Shown here: one piece after another, positions 25,367 to 34,541 of the stretch | How the letters are laid out: every line of letters starts with the position of its first letter | Numbering within the stretch: the first letter of the stretch is position 1 | Assembly (NCBI RefSeq): GCF_001021385.1 | Contig: NZ_CP011773.1 | Location: forward strand, 4,092,001 to 4,156,000 | DNA: 64,000 nucleotides | Direction: 5' to 3' | Origin: Mycobacterium sp. EPa45 | GTDB lineage: Bacteria > Actinomycetota > Actinomycetes > Mycobacteriales > Mycobacteriaceae | Notes under the pieces: model-generated | Database searches by the model: none | The model's input: the letters and a program-made list of their open reading frames with translations, nothing else | Told to the model about the DNA's origin: nothing | Made by a program: the position numbers and the translations under genes

Positions 25367-28300
25367 TCAGTCTGCGGGGGTGTTGTCGGGCGCCGGGAAC
25401 TGGCCACACACTGCAGCGATATCTCCAAACAAGAATCCCTGACCGAGCTCGCACCCCCACTCGACGAGGGCCTCCTGCTGGTCCGGTCGCTCGATACCCT
25501 CTGCGATCACCTCCAGCCCCAGGCTGGTTCCGAGTCCTATCACCGCCCTGGTGATCGCCTCGCAGCGGACATCGTGACCCAGGCCAGCGATGAACTGCTT
25601 ATCGATCTTGAGGATGTCCAATGGCAACGCGACGATCCTCGACAGACCGCTGAAACCGGCGCCAAAGTCGTCGATCGCGACGCGCACGCCGGTCCGGCGA
25701 AGCGCGTCCAGATCGTCATTGGCCGACTCCGCAATCTGCCCGACATGGCTTTCGGTTATCTCGAGTACGAGCCGGTGCGGCGCCAGACCCGTAACACGAA
25801 GGGCATTGATGACACCCACCCGAAAATTGCTGTCCGCCAACTCACGGGGCGACACATTGACGTGTACGGCCGCTGCCGCCATGACCCCGCCCCATCGGAC
25901 CGCTTGCCTGCACGCCTCGTTGAGCACGTAACGGCCGATAGCCGGCATCTGGCAAGAGCTTTCGGCAAGGTCCAGGAATTCGTCGGGAGCCAGTAGACCC
26001 CATTTCGGATGCGACCAGCGCAAAAGAGCCTCGGCCGCAACACATTCGCCCCGCTGAAGGTTCATGATCGGCTGGAATTGAAGGGCCAGCTGGCGGAGTG
26101 GTAAGGCCTGCTCGAGATCGCGCGTCAGCTGCACGGCGCGGACCACGACCGCCTCCTGTAACGGGTCGCCAATCGTCACCCGGCCCCTACCCGACTTCTT
26201 GGCCTGGTACATCAGCATGTCCGCGCGTTGCAGGAGCGATTCCGCAGTGCATCCAGACTCAGAGAGCACCGCGCCAGCACTCACCGACAGCTGGTCGTAG
26301 AGAGCGTGGTCGGCAATTTCCACGGGCCGACGCAGCGTGTCCTGGAGGCGTTCGGCCACGCTGTCCAGTTCACGGATGCCGGACACTGACGGACACAGCA
26401 CCGCGAATTCGTCGCCACCCAACCGTGCGGCGGTGTCCCCCGGCCGAATCGACGTAAGGATGCGCTCCGCCATTGCCTTCAGCACGTTGTCACCCTCACC
26501 ATGACCCCACGTGTCGTTAACCGCCTTGAACCGGTCAAGGTCGAGGAAGATCAGCCCCACCCGGCCCGAACCTCGCTGTTCTGCGGCTGCGAGCGCGTGT
26601 TCGACCCGACCCATGAACAACACGCGGTTGGGCAATCCGGTCAGCTGGTCGTGCATGGCCAGGTGCTGCAGCTCAGCTTCGACACGCTTTCGGCCGGTGA
26701 TGTCCTCGACCAAGCACATCCCGTACGCGCCCGCCCCTCCGGAGGCGATGATCGATGCCGAGATCGAACCCCACACTGTTGCACCGTCGGCGCGCTGGAA
26801 AGCGGTCTCGGCTTGATAGTGCTGGCCGACGTGCAGCGCGAGGAGTGGGTCGAGCGCTACCGACCCGGATGTGCGGTGATCCGCCACGAGTTCGGTCACC
26901 CCGATCTCAAGCAGCTCGGTCGGCGAGCGTCCTAGAAAGTCGGCCATGGCCTGATTGCATCGCGTGATTCGTCCATTGGGGCGCGGCGCGGGTTCGAACA
27001 TGAACATGCCCATCGGGGCTGTGTCGAAGGCGAGCCGGAACCGCTCTTCGCTTTCCGCCAGCGCCTGTTTGGCTGCCTTCTGCTGGGTGATGTCGGTGGC
27101 CACGCCGATGTATCCACCGCAGCTGCCGTCCGTGTTGGTGATCTGGGAAACGGCCAGGCTGACCGTCACGTTGCTGCCGTCACGCCGGACGTAGGTCCAC
27201 TCACGTACCTCTGCCCGCTCCGGGGTCACATTGTGCACAAACACCCCAAAGCCGACCGGTATCCCAAGTTCCGTCGCCCTGGAGCAGACCTCTGCGTGAT
27301 CGTGAAAGGCCATCGGCGTGCCACCTAGCATCTCTGCTTCGGTCCAGCCGAGCAGGCGCTCCGCACCGTTGTTGAACACAGTGATTCGCCCATCGGGAGC
27401 GGTGCCGATGATCGCTTGTTCAGACGCAGCGTGCAGAACTCCGGCGAATAGGTCACGCGCCTCACGCAGCGCACGCGCAGTCTTTCGTTCTTCGGTCACA
27501 TCCTGGTAGGCGACAACCTGAAACAATGGCTGGTGGACGAGAGGAGCCGTCGTGAGTTCGACGACTCGGGGTTGTTCAGCGGGAATCACGATGTCTCGAG
27601 GTGCTTTAGGCGCTGGCGAGGCTGAACCGCTGGGCTCGCTGTCGCGTCGGGCTGCCGAGGCCACGCTGTCGACAATTCCCGAAACGGACGCCCTCACGTT
27701 CTGCAGAACGACATCACCGGCCGGATCAATGAGCAGCACGCTGTCGTGGATGCTGTCGAGCACGGCGCCGAACAGTTCGGAATCGCGATCTGCCTGATCC
27801 CGCGCCAGCTGTAGTTGTGAGACGAGGCGAACACTCGAGTCCCGGTATAACGACAACGTCAGAACGACGATTGTCAGACTCCCGACCATCGCTTGCGCCA
27901 GCAAGGCACGTGTCTGAACGTTGGGGACGATGAACACACCTCTGTCCAGAAGAGTGGCGTAGATAATCCAGATGCCCGCCGCCAGCAAAAAAACGGTACT
28001 CACGGTGGTGCTGTACCGCAGCGCCACCCATACCGCGGGCAGCAACGTTAGAAAAGCCAGGGGCACACCACTGTTCAGCCAGAAGGCCCAGATGAAGACG
28101 GACCCCACAACAAGCACGACCAGCAGGGCCTCCGCCAGCGCCGCCGCCGACACCTGCGGGCGCTTCCAGGTGACGTCACGCATCCGCAGCCAGGCGGCCA
28201 CGCCAAGTAGAGCCGTGGCGCCGTTGCGCACTGCGAAAAGCGCAAACGTTTGCCACGGCGGTTGCTGCAACGCGTAAACCATGTAGGCGGTGGCCAGAAG

Positions 28301-28702
28301 TGCCGCGCAGACAGTGCCAGCAGACACCGCCACGACCAGCCGCGCGAAGTCGGCGGGGTCACGCAGTGGCACCTCATCGCGGTGATAAGTCAGGATTGCG
28401 GCGCTCACCACAGCCAATGCGACGTTCACCATCACAAACCACGCGCTCAGCGGCATCGAGGCGCCCGTCGCCAAATTCGTGCCGAAGTTCAGAACAGCCA
28501 GCACCGCAACATTGAACAGGCAGGCACGACGGCCGTAGCTACGGGCCGCTAGCAACCAAATGATTGCGACGGCTGCGGCCGGCCAGACCAGCGCGAGTTC
28601 GCCACCGGCCAACCGCGTGGCACGACCGACTATCACCGACAGGGCGTATGCCACGGCAAACGCGCACATGATTGACGCAGATCGAAGGCTCGGAGCCACC
28701 AC
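25367..28702 (-). CDS. MASE1-PAS-GGDEF-EAL cyclic-di-GMP enzyme
   Basis: A 1111-residue membrane signalling protein. Residues 1-290 form a MASE1-like domain of about eight helices (GELALVWPAAAVAIIWLLAA). Two or three PAS domains follow (FAGVLHAASEQAIIGTAPDG; RFRLAFDTAPMGMFMFEP). The GGDEF domain near residue 760 has intact RLGGDEFAVL, and RPGD exactly five residues before GGDEF is a product-inhibition I-site. The EAL domain from about 870 keeps AAEALLRW, AIDDFGAG and LKIDKQF. Both synthesis and breakdown of c-di-GMP therefore look possible. GTG 28702 sits almost on GAGGAGG; GTG 28699 is a near-equal alternative. Confidence 0.9.
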   Translation of the reverse strand: MVAPSLRSASIMCAFAVAYALSVIVGRATRLAGGELALVWPAAAVAIIWLLAARSYGRRACLFNVAVLAVLNFGTNLATGASMPLSAWFVMVNVALAVVSAAILTYHRDEVPLRDPADFARLVVAVSAGTVCAALLATAYMVYALQQPPWQTFALFAVRNGATALLGVAAWLRMRDVTWKRPQVSAAALAEALLVVLVVGSVFIWAFWLNSGVPLAFLTLLPAVWVALRYSTTVSTVFLLAAGIWIIYATLLDRGVFIVPNVQTRALLAQAMVGSLTIVVLTLSLYRDSSVRLVSQLQLARDQADRDSELFGAVLDSIHDSVLLIDPAGDVVLQNVRASVSGIVDSVASAARRDSEPSGSASPAPKAPRDIVIPAEQPRVVELTTAPLVHQPLFQVVAYQDVTEERKTARALREARDLFAGVLHAASEQAIIGTAPDGRITVFNNGAERLLGWTEAEMLGGTPMAFHDHAEVCSRATELGIPVGFGVFVHNVTPERAEVREWTYVRRDGSNVTVSLAVSQITNTDGSCGGYIGVATDITQQKAAKQALAESEERFRLAFDTAPMGMFMFEPAPRPNGRITRCNQAMADFLGRSPTELLEIGVTELVADHRTSGSVALDPLLALHVGQHYQAETAFQRADGATVWGSISASIIASGGAGAYGMCLVEDITGRKRVEAELQHLAMHDQLTGLPNRVLFMGRVEHALAAAEQRGSGRVGLIFLDLDRFKAVNDTWGHGEGDNVLKAMAERILTSIRPGDTAARLGGDEFAVLCPSVSGIRELDSVAERLQDTLRRPVEIADHALYDQLSVSAGAVLSESGCTAESLLQRADMLMYQAKKSGRGRVTIGDPLQEAVVVRAVQLTRDLEQALPLRQLALQFQPIMNLQRGECVAAEALLRWSHPKWGLLAPDEFLDLAESSCQMPAIGRYVLNEACRQAVRWGGVMAAAAVHVNVSPRELADSNFRVGVINALRVTGLAPHRLVLEITESHVGQIAESANDDLDALRRTGVRVAIDDFGAGFSGLSRIVALPLDILKIDKQFIAGLGHDVRCEAITRAVIGLGTSLGLEVIAEGIERPDQQEALVEWGCELGQGFLFGDIAAVCGQFPAPDNTPAD

Positions 28703-29022
28703 ACCTCCTCACCGCGTACGTGCCCCTCAGGATGCGACTTTGGTGCGGACTTCGGACCGGATAGCGCATTTTCACGTGCACCCCGACCAGCCAAGGTGCA
28801 GTGCGGGCAACGAACGATTCGCACCGGTACGAGCTCACGGGCTGTCCAGGCGCACCACCGATCCGAGTGCAGCGGCGAATCCCCTTGCAGCAACTTGTAA
28901 CTGGGCTACAGGACGAGAGTCGCGCGAACACGAAACGAAGCACGCGGTTGTGCGGCGGCCCCAGGACACGTGGTTTCGACAATTTTGACAGAAGTGCGGC
29001 CTGAGGCGGTAACGTCGCCGCC
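28703..29022. other. Divergent intergenic region
   Basis: This 320-base gap lies between the GGDEF-EAL gene and the membrane operon. It contains GAGGAGG at its left edge for the minus-strand gene and an AT-rich TTTCGACAATTTTGACAG around 28975-28990 that could be promoter. Possible reading frames look like shadows. I see no structured element. Confidence 0.4.
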
Positions 29023-29724
29023 GTGGAGCTCAGGCTGCAGCGCATCGGCGCATGGTGCGGAACGATCATGATCCTGCTGTACGGCACCTGCATGTCGGGG
29101 TTGGCGCGGTTGTTCCCGCCGATCTCGCCGATGTGGTCACCGACCGAGGTCGCCGACTTCTTCGTCGACCACAAGATCTGGATCCGCATCGGTATCGCCG
29201 GTTGTCTGCTGACCTCGGTGATCGCGCTGCCGTTCCTGGCCACCATCGTGCTGCGCATCCGCCGCATCGAAGGGCAGTGGGGCATGCTCTCGATGACGCA
29301 GTTGTTCGCGGCGACGATTTTCGTTCCCGCGCTGCTGTTTCCATTTCTGGTCCTGGCCGCCGCGGCCTTCCGCCCCGAGGGCAGGTCGGCCGAGATCACG
29401 CAGGCGCTCAATGACGTGTTCTGGCTGATGTTCATCGGCATCGTCGGCACGATCATCATGCAGAACATCACGCTGGCGATCGCGTCGTTCGTCGACAAGA
29501 CCGAGCCGCAGACCTTCCCGCGCTGGTACGGCTACCTCAACCTCTGGGTGGCGCTGCTCTCGCTTCCGGGCTGTGTGGTCGTCGTGTTCAACGACGGACC
29601 ATTGGCCTGGCACGGGGTGTTCGCGTTCTACATCCCCGGTTTCGCGCTCGTGGTGTGGCTGTTCGCGACCACATACGTACTGAACCGCGGTATCAAGGCG
29701 CAGCAGCTCGCCGAACGAGCATGA
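29023..29724 (+). CDS. Six-helix membrane protein of unknown function
   Basis: A 233-residue protein starting with GTG 29023; the ribosome site is weak (GAGGCGG). About six hydrophobic helices are visible, such as GLARLFPPISPMWSPTEVAD then WIRIGIAGCLLTSVIALPFL, and WHGVFAFYIPGFALVVWLF. I do not recognise the family with confidence. It overlaps the COX3-like gene as ATGA, so it is coupled to it. Context suggests an accessory membrane subunit of an oxidase-like or NO-related complex, by inference only. Confidence 0.7.
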   Translation: MELRLQRIGAWCGTIMILLYGTCMSGLARLFPPISPMWSPTEVADFFVDHKIWIRIGIAGCLLTSVIALPFLATIVLRIRRIEGQWGMLSMTQLFAATIFVPALLFPFLVLAAAAFRPEGRSAEITQALNDVFWLMFIGIVGTIIMQNITLAIASFVDKTEPQTFPRWYGYLNLWVALLSLPGCVVVVFNDGPLAWHGVFAFYIPGFALVVWLFATTYVLNRGIKAQQLAERA

Positions 29725-30302
29725 CGGCGGGCTCAGCCACCGCCATCAGCCGCCGCATCCCCGGCGAAGCGGGCACCTGGGTCTTCCTGCTCGGTGACAT
29801 GCTGGTGTTCGCGGCGTTCTTCGCGACCTTCATGGTCGAAAGATCAAAGGCACCAGAGGTTTTCGACGCCACCCGCAAGACGCTGCACATCAACATCGGG
29901 CTGGTCAACACCCTGGTGCTGCTGACCAGTTCGCTGTTCGTCGTGGCGGCGATCGGCGCACTGCGGACCGGCTTGCGTGCTGTTGCCGCGAGGGCGCTCA
30001 TGATCGCAGCCGGCTTCGGCGTGATGTTCGTGACGCTCAAGGTGACCGAATACGTCTTGCTTGTTCAGGACGGGCACACCGCGGGCGCCAATCATTTCTA
30101 CCTGTATTACTTCATCCTCACCGGATTGCACCTGCTGCACGTCTGCATCGGGATCCTCGTGCTGGTGCTGATGCTGACCCAGACGCGGCGCACCGAGCTG
30201 TCGGCGACCCGGCTGGCGGTCATCGAGGGCGGCGGTTGCTTCTGGCACCTGGTCGACCTGCTGTGGATCGTCCTTTTCCCACTGCTGTATCTGGTGAGCT
30301 GA
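29721..30302 (+). CDS. Cytochrome c oxidase subunit III-like protein (NorE/CtaE type)
   Basis: A 193-residue membrane protein with five predicted helices. GEAGTWVFLLGDMLVFAAFF is the classic subunit III/NorE opening, and YYFILTGLHLLHVCIGILVL matches the later conserved helix. ATG 29721 overlaps the upstream stop (ATGA). It is shorter than aerobic CtaE (about 200-260) and closer to NorE-like accessory proteins. No haem-copper catalytic subunit is encoded nearby. Its stop shares one base with the next start. Confidence 0.83.
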   Translation: MTAGSATAISRRIPGEAGTWVFLLGDMLVFAAFFATFMVERSKAPEVFDATRKTLHINIGLVNTLVLLTSSLFVVAAIGALRTGLRAVAARALMIAAGFGVMFVTLKVTEYVLLVQDGHTAGANHFYLYYFILTGLHLLHVCIGILVLVLMLTQTRRTELSATRLAVIEGGGCFWHLVDLLWIVLFPLLYLVS

Positions 30303-30565
30303 TGTTGGCGCTGATGCTCAACCGGGCCGGCGGCAGCTGGCTGATCCTGGTGGCCGCCACACTGGCGTCGTTCGCCCTCGGCGCCGACCACGGCACCGGC
30401 TCGCTGGTGGCTGTCGCGGTCCTGGCGATCGCGGCGATCAAGGTGCGACTGGTGGGCCTGGACTTCATGGAATTGCGGCACGCGCCGATCCCGCTGCGGG
30501 CGGCCTTCGAGGTGTACTGCGTGGCGTTGTGGGCGCTGCTGTCCGGGCTGTATCTCTGGCTGTGA
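30302..30565 (+). CDS. Cytochrome c oxidase subunit IV-like protein (NorF type)
   Basis: An 87-residue three-helix protein. The central text VLAIAAIKVRLVGLDFMELR is the hallmark of prokaryotic subunit IV/NorF families. ATG 30302 overlaps the previous TGA by one base (TGATG), so translation is coupled. It completes a three-gene membrane operon and ends nine bases before the convergent ligase-like gene. Confidence 0.82.
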   Translation: MLALMLNRAGGSWLILVAATLASFALGADHGTGSLVAVAVLAIAAIKVRLVGLDFMELRHAPIPLRAAFEVYCVALWALLSGLYLWL

Positions 30566-30574
30566 CGGCATCGA

Positions 30575-31954
30575 TCAGCGCACGGCACGCACCACGTGTC
30601 GCAGCTTTCCGTTGCGGGGATTCACCTGCGGCCGCTGTTCGGCCAGGTAAATGGTCACCGGCGCGGTTCCCTGGGCGGCGAGGAAGCGCTCGAGGCGTCC
30701 GCGCACCTCGGTCCAGACCGTTGAGCGATCTCGGCCGGGGGCTTCGTCGAGGCGGACCGAAAGGCCTGTGGGCGCGCTCTGGATGATCTGGTAGCGCAGC
30801 ACACCGGGTGTCTCTTCGACCACGGTGGCGATCGCCATCGGCAACAGCACCACCTCACCGCCCTGTCGCCCAGGCACTTTCAGCAGTTCGTCGGTCCGTC
30901 CCTCCGGTGTCACGGTGGGCAGCGGACTGCCGCACGGGCACGCGTCGGCATCGATGACGACGCTGTCGCCCATTTCGTACCGGATCAGCGGTTGCACATA
31001 GTTCGCCAGGTTGGTCAACAGCAGGGAATCGGATCGCTGGCCGGCGGGCACCACCTCACCGCAGCTGTCGACGGGCTCGACGAGATACCAGTCGGTGTTC
31101 AGGTGCAGCTTGCCCAGACGGCAGGGCAGCGACAGTGGGGTGGCTTCCGACGCGTTGTAGGTCTCCGTCACGACGCAACCGAACACGTCGTGCGCGCGTT
31201 GCCGGACGCTCGGGAGCAGCAGTTCGCCGCCGCTGGAGATGACGAGTGGGTGGATGTCGAGCCGGCCGGCCTCCTGCTCGCCGATGAGCACGCTGAGCGC
31301 GCTGGCGTAGGTGCCCAGCAGCGCCGGCTGAAACTCGTTGAGTTCTGCGACGAGTTCCGGGAGCGGCTCCAACACCGAGAAGAAGCGAGAGTAGCGGCGA
31401 CGCACCGGATGTGCGCGCAGCCGCCGTTCGTACATCACCGTCGACACGAAATGGCCGCCGGTCGCGAAGACTGCGGCCTGTCGTGCTCCCCGCCCGAGAA
31501 CGCGAAGTAGCAGCCCCGGCGGCAGCACCCCGGCGGAGCGTGCGTAGGTCAGGCCGAACATCACCGCCATCGCCCGACGATCCTGGATCAGCAGCGCCGG
31601 CTCGGCCGTCGACCCGGAGGTGGTGAAGACGACGTACTCGCCGAACAGGTCGCGGCCGGTGTTGGCGGGGTCGGCGACGAACGCCGAGACGCCGGTTCGC
31701 GTCAGCCGGGGATCGGTGACCCATTCGTCGAAGTGGGCCATCAGCTCAGGCTTGTACACCGCGGGGAGCGACGGCAGATCAGCCAGGCTCACCGGACCGT
31801 CCGGAACACCCCGATAGTGCTGCGCGTAGAACCGCGAATGGGTGCGGGCGTGCGCGACCAGCGCCTGCAATCGGCTCGCCTGTCGGGCCGTGACGGCGCG
31901 GGCGCCACCCCGTGTGGTGCGCCACGCGTCCCAGGCCACCGCGAAAGCCGTCAT
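30575..31954 (-). CDS. PaaK-like adenylate-forming ligase (phenylacetate-CoA ligase family)
   Basis: A 459-residue ANL-superfamily protein resembling phenylacetate-CoA ligases and CapK. The phosphate-binding P-loop is TTSGSTAEPAL; the A5-type motif is ETYNASEATPL; the hinge region is TPEGRTDELLKVPGRQGG; the C-terminal lysine motif is NPRNGKLRHVVRA. It also carries a CPCG pair (DACPCGSPLPT), common in this family. ATG 31954 is chosen because the longer frame would extend deep into the divergent ATPase gene. The acid substrate is unknown. It is divergent from the P-type ATPase with 31 bases between starts. Confidence 0.8.
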   Translation of the reverse strand: MTAFAVAWDAWRTTRGGARAVTARQASRLQALVAHARTHSRFYAQHYRGVPDGPVSLADLPSLPAVYKPELMAHFDEWVTDPRLTRTGVSAFVADPANTGRDLFGEYVVFTTSGSTAEPALLIQDRRAMAVMFGLTYARSAGVLPPGLLLRVLGRGARQAAVFATGGHFVSTVMYERRLRAHPVRRRYSRFFSVLEPLPELVAELNEFQPALLGTYASALSVLIGEQEAGRLDIHPLVISSGGELLLPSVRQRAHDVFGCVVTETYNASEATPLSLPCRLGKLHLNTDWYLVEPVDSCGEVVPAGQRSDSLLLTNLANYVQPLIRYEMGDSVVIDADACPCGSPLPTVTPEGRTDELLKVPGRQGGEVVLLPMAIATVVEETPGVLRYQIIQSAPTGLSVRLDEAPGRDRSTVWTEVRGRLERFLAAQGTAPVTIYLAEQRPQVNPRNGKLRHVVRAVR

Positions 31955-31985
31955 ACCGCCATCAACGTACGACACAATCAGCACC

Positions 31986-34541
31986 ATGGGGGCCCCGGTA
32001 CTGGAAGGTTTATCGACTGAGGAGGCCGCCCGGCGGCTGGCGGCCGACGGACCGAACGAGTTACCGACGGCCAAGCGACGCAACCTCGCCCAGGAGGCCT
32101 GGGACGTCGTCCGACAGCCGATGCTGTTGCTGCTACTCGGCGCGGGCGCCATCAATTTCGTGCTGGCCGAGCCGCTCGACGGCGCGATGCTCATGGCCTT
32201 CGTGCTCGTGGTCCTGACCATCTCGATCTACCAGGAGCACAAGACCGAGAATGCACTGGCCGCGCTGCGTGACCTGTCTTCGCCGCGCGCCCTGGTGATC
32301 CGCGACGGCCGGCAGGTCCGCATCGCCGGGCGAGACGTGGTCCGCGGCGACGTCATCATGCTGGCCGAGGGCGACCGGGTGCCGGCCGACGCGATCGTGG
32401 TGGACGGCACCAACTTCTCGGTGGACGAGTCGGCCCTCACCGGGGAATCGGTTCCGGTGCGCAAAGTCGCGGCCTCGGCCGCACAGCTTTCGGCGGAGAT
32501 GGGCCAGCCCGGCGGCGATGCCACGCCGTGGGTGTTCTCCGGCACGCTCGCGGTCAAGGGCCACGCCATTGCGGTTGCCAAGGGAACCGGTGCGGCAACC
32601 GAACTGGGCAAGATCGGTGCAGCACTGCGCACCATCGAAGCCGAACGCACCCCGCTGCAGCGCGAGATCGACCGGCTCGTCGCAGCCCTGGCCATCGTGG
32701 GTGTGCTGGCCGCCGCGATTGTCGTGGTGGTGTACGGGCTGACCCGGGGACATTGGCTCGGCGGTCTGCTGGCCGGTATCGCGACCGCGATGGCACTGCT
32801 GCCCGAGGAATTCCCGGTCGTGCTCGCCGTGTTTCTCGCCCTCGGGGCCTGGCGGATGTCGCAGAAACATGTGCTGACCCGCCGTCCACCTGTCGTGGAG
32901 ACCCTGGGGTCGGCCACCGCACTGTGCGTGGACAAGACCGGAACGCTGACGATGAACGCAATGACGGTGCGGGAGTTCATCATCGACGGGCACGCCTACC
33001 CGGTCGATGACCGGCCGATACCCGAAAAGCTGCACATGATCACCGAATTCGCCATGCTGGCCTCGCCCGTCGACCCGTTCGACCCGATGGACAAGGCCTT
33101 CCGCGAACTCGGCGCCACACATCTGGCCGGAACCGAGCACCTGCACGACGACTGGACCCTGGTGCGCGAATACCCGCTCTCGGAAAAGCTTCTGGCACTG
33201 TCGCACGTGTGGCGCTCACCTGACAGCGGCCGATTCGTCATCGCCGCCAAAGGCGCGCCGGAAGCGATCGCAGACCTGTGCCACTTCGACTCCGGTCGTC
33301 TCGCGCAGCTGACCGAGCAGGTCGAAAACGCGGCATCGGGTGGCCAGCGCCTGCTCGGGGTGGCCTACGCCTATTTCGATGGAGACGCCGCGCTCCCTGC
33401 CCATCAGCACGACTACGACTTCCACTTTCTCGGCCTCGTCGGGTTGCATGACCCCGTTCGGCCCGGCGTGGCCGATGCTGTCGCCGAGTGTCGGCGGGCA
33501 TCGGTGCGGACCATCATGATCACCGGGGATTACCCCGGGACGGCATTGGCCATAGCCCGCGAAATCGGACTGGACCACCAGGCGGGCTGCATCACCGGAC
33601 GTGAATTGCAGACGATGCCCGCCGAGGAGTTGGCCGAGCGGATCCGGACCGTCAGCGTGTTCGCCCGAATGGTGCCGGACCAGAAACTTCAGCTCGTTCG
33701 TGCGTTGCAGGCCAACGGCGAGGTGGTCGGCATGACCGGCGACGGGGTGAACGACGCACCCGCCCTCAAGGCGGCAGATATCGGGATTGCCATGGGAGCC
33801 AAGGGAACCGATGTCGCCCGCGAATCAGCCGGATTGGTGATCACCGACGACGACTTCTCGTCGATCGTCGCCGGGGTGCGACAGGGTCGCGGCGTTTTCG
33901 ACAACCTCCGCAAGGCCATGTCGTACGTGATCGCCGTTCACCTGCCCATCGTGGGGATGTCACTCCTGCCGGTTTTCGTCGCGGATTGGCCCCTGGTGCT
34001 GCTGCCGGTCCAGATCGCCTTCCTCGAGCTCATCATCGACCCTGCCTGTTCGGTGGTCTTCGAAGCCGAGCAGACCGATCCCGACATCATGGCCGCGCCG
34101 CCCCGACGCGTCGACGAACCCATGTTCGGGCCACGGGTATTGACAATCGCCTGTCTGCAGGGGCTTTCGGCACTGGCGGCGACGGTCTGCGTCTACCTGT
34201 GGGCCGTGTGGAGCCATCTCGGCGATGACGTCGTGCGTTCGGTCACCTTCGCGACGCTCCTCATCGGCAACGTGGCCCTCATCCTGGTGAACCGCTCCTG
34301 GCGGCTCACGGTGTGGCGAACGTTCCGGGAGCGTCGCAACAATGCCCTCAAATGGGTCCTCGCCGGCGCCCCGGCTCTTCTCGTTCTGGTCCTGACGGTC
34401 CCGGCGTTGCGGCACGCCTTCAACTTCGGACCGATGCCTGCGCTCGGCTGGCTCATTGCGGTAGGCGCCGGGGTTGCCGGTGTCGCCTGGTTCGAGGTCT
34501 ACAAAGCCGTTGCGGCACCGCGACAGCAGGTGACGTCGTGA
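31986..34541 (+). CDS. P-type cation-transporting ATPase
   Basis: An 851-residue P2-type ATPase. The N-terminal actuator part contains LTGES; the phosphorylation site is D316 in CVDKTGTLTMN; the hinge is MTGDGVNDAPALKAADIGIA. The helix-4 metal motif is PEEFPVV rather than the PEGLP of Ca2+ pumps, a variant I have seen in bacterial cation ATPases of uncertain ion. No N-terminal heavy-metal CxxC domain is present, so it is not a CPx copper-type pump. Start ATG 31986 is immediately followed by the conserved GLSTEEAARRLAADGPNELP. The stop overlaps the next gene by four bases. Confidence 0.9.
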   Translation: MGAPVLEGLSTEEAARRLAADGPNELPTAKRRNLAQEAWDVVRQPMLLLLLGAGAINFVLAEPLDGAMLMAFVLVVLTISIYQEHKTENALAALRDLSSPRALVIRDGRQVRIAGRDVVRGDVIMLAEGDRVPADAIVVDGTNFSVDESALTGESVPVRKVAASAAQLSAEMGQPGGDATPWVFSGTLAVKGHAIAVAKGTGAATELGKIGAALRTIEAERTPLQREIDRLVAALAIVGVLAAAIVVVVYGLTRGHWLGGLLAGIATAMALLPEEFPVVLAVFLALGAWRMSQKHVLTRRPPVVETLGSATALCVDKTGTLTMNAMTVREFIIDGHAYPVDDRPIPEKLHMITEFAMLASPVDPFDPMDKAFRELGATHLAGTEHLHDDWTLVREYPLSEKLLALSHVWRSPDSGRFVIAAKGAPEAIADLCHFDSGRLAQLTEQVENAASGGQRLLGVAYAYFDGDAALPAHQHDYDFHFLGLVGLHDPVRPGVADAVAECRRASVRTIMITGDYPGTALAIAREIGLDHQAGCITGRELQTMPAEELAERIRTVSVFARMVPDQKLQLVRALQANGEVVGMTGDGVNDAPALKAADIGIAMGAKGTDVARESAGLVITDDDFSSIVAGVRQGRGVFDNLRKAMSYVIAVHLPIVGMSLLPVFVADWPLVLLPVQIAFLELIIDPACSVVFEAEQTDPDIMAAPPRRVDEPMFGPRVLTIACLQGLSALAATVCVYLWAVWSHLGDDVVRSVTFATLLIGNVALILVNRSWRLTVWRTFRERRNNALKWVLAGAPALLVLVLTVPALRHAFNFGPMPALGWLIAVGAGVAGVAWFEVYKAVAAPRQQVTS

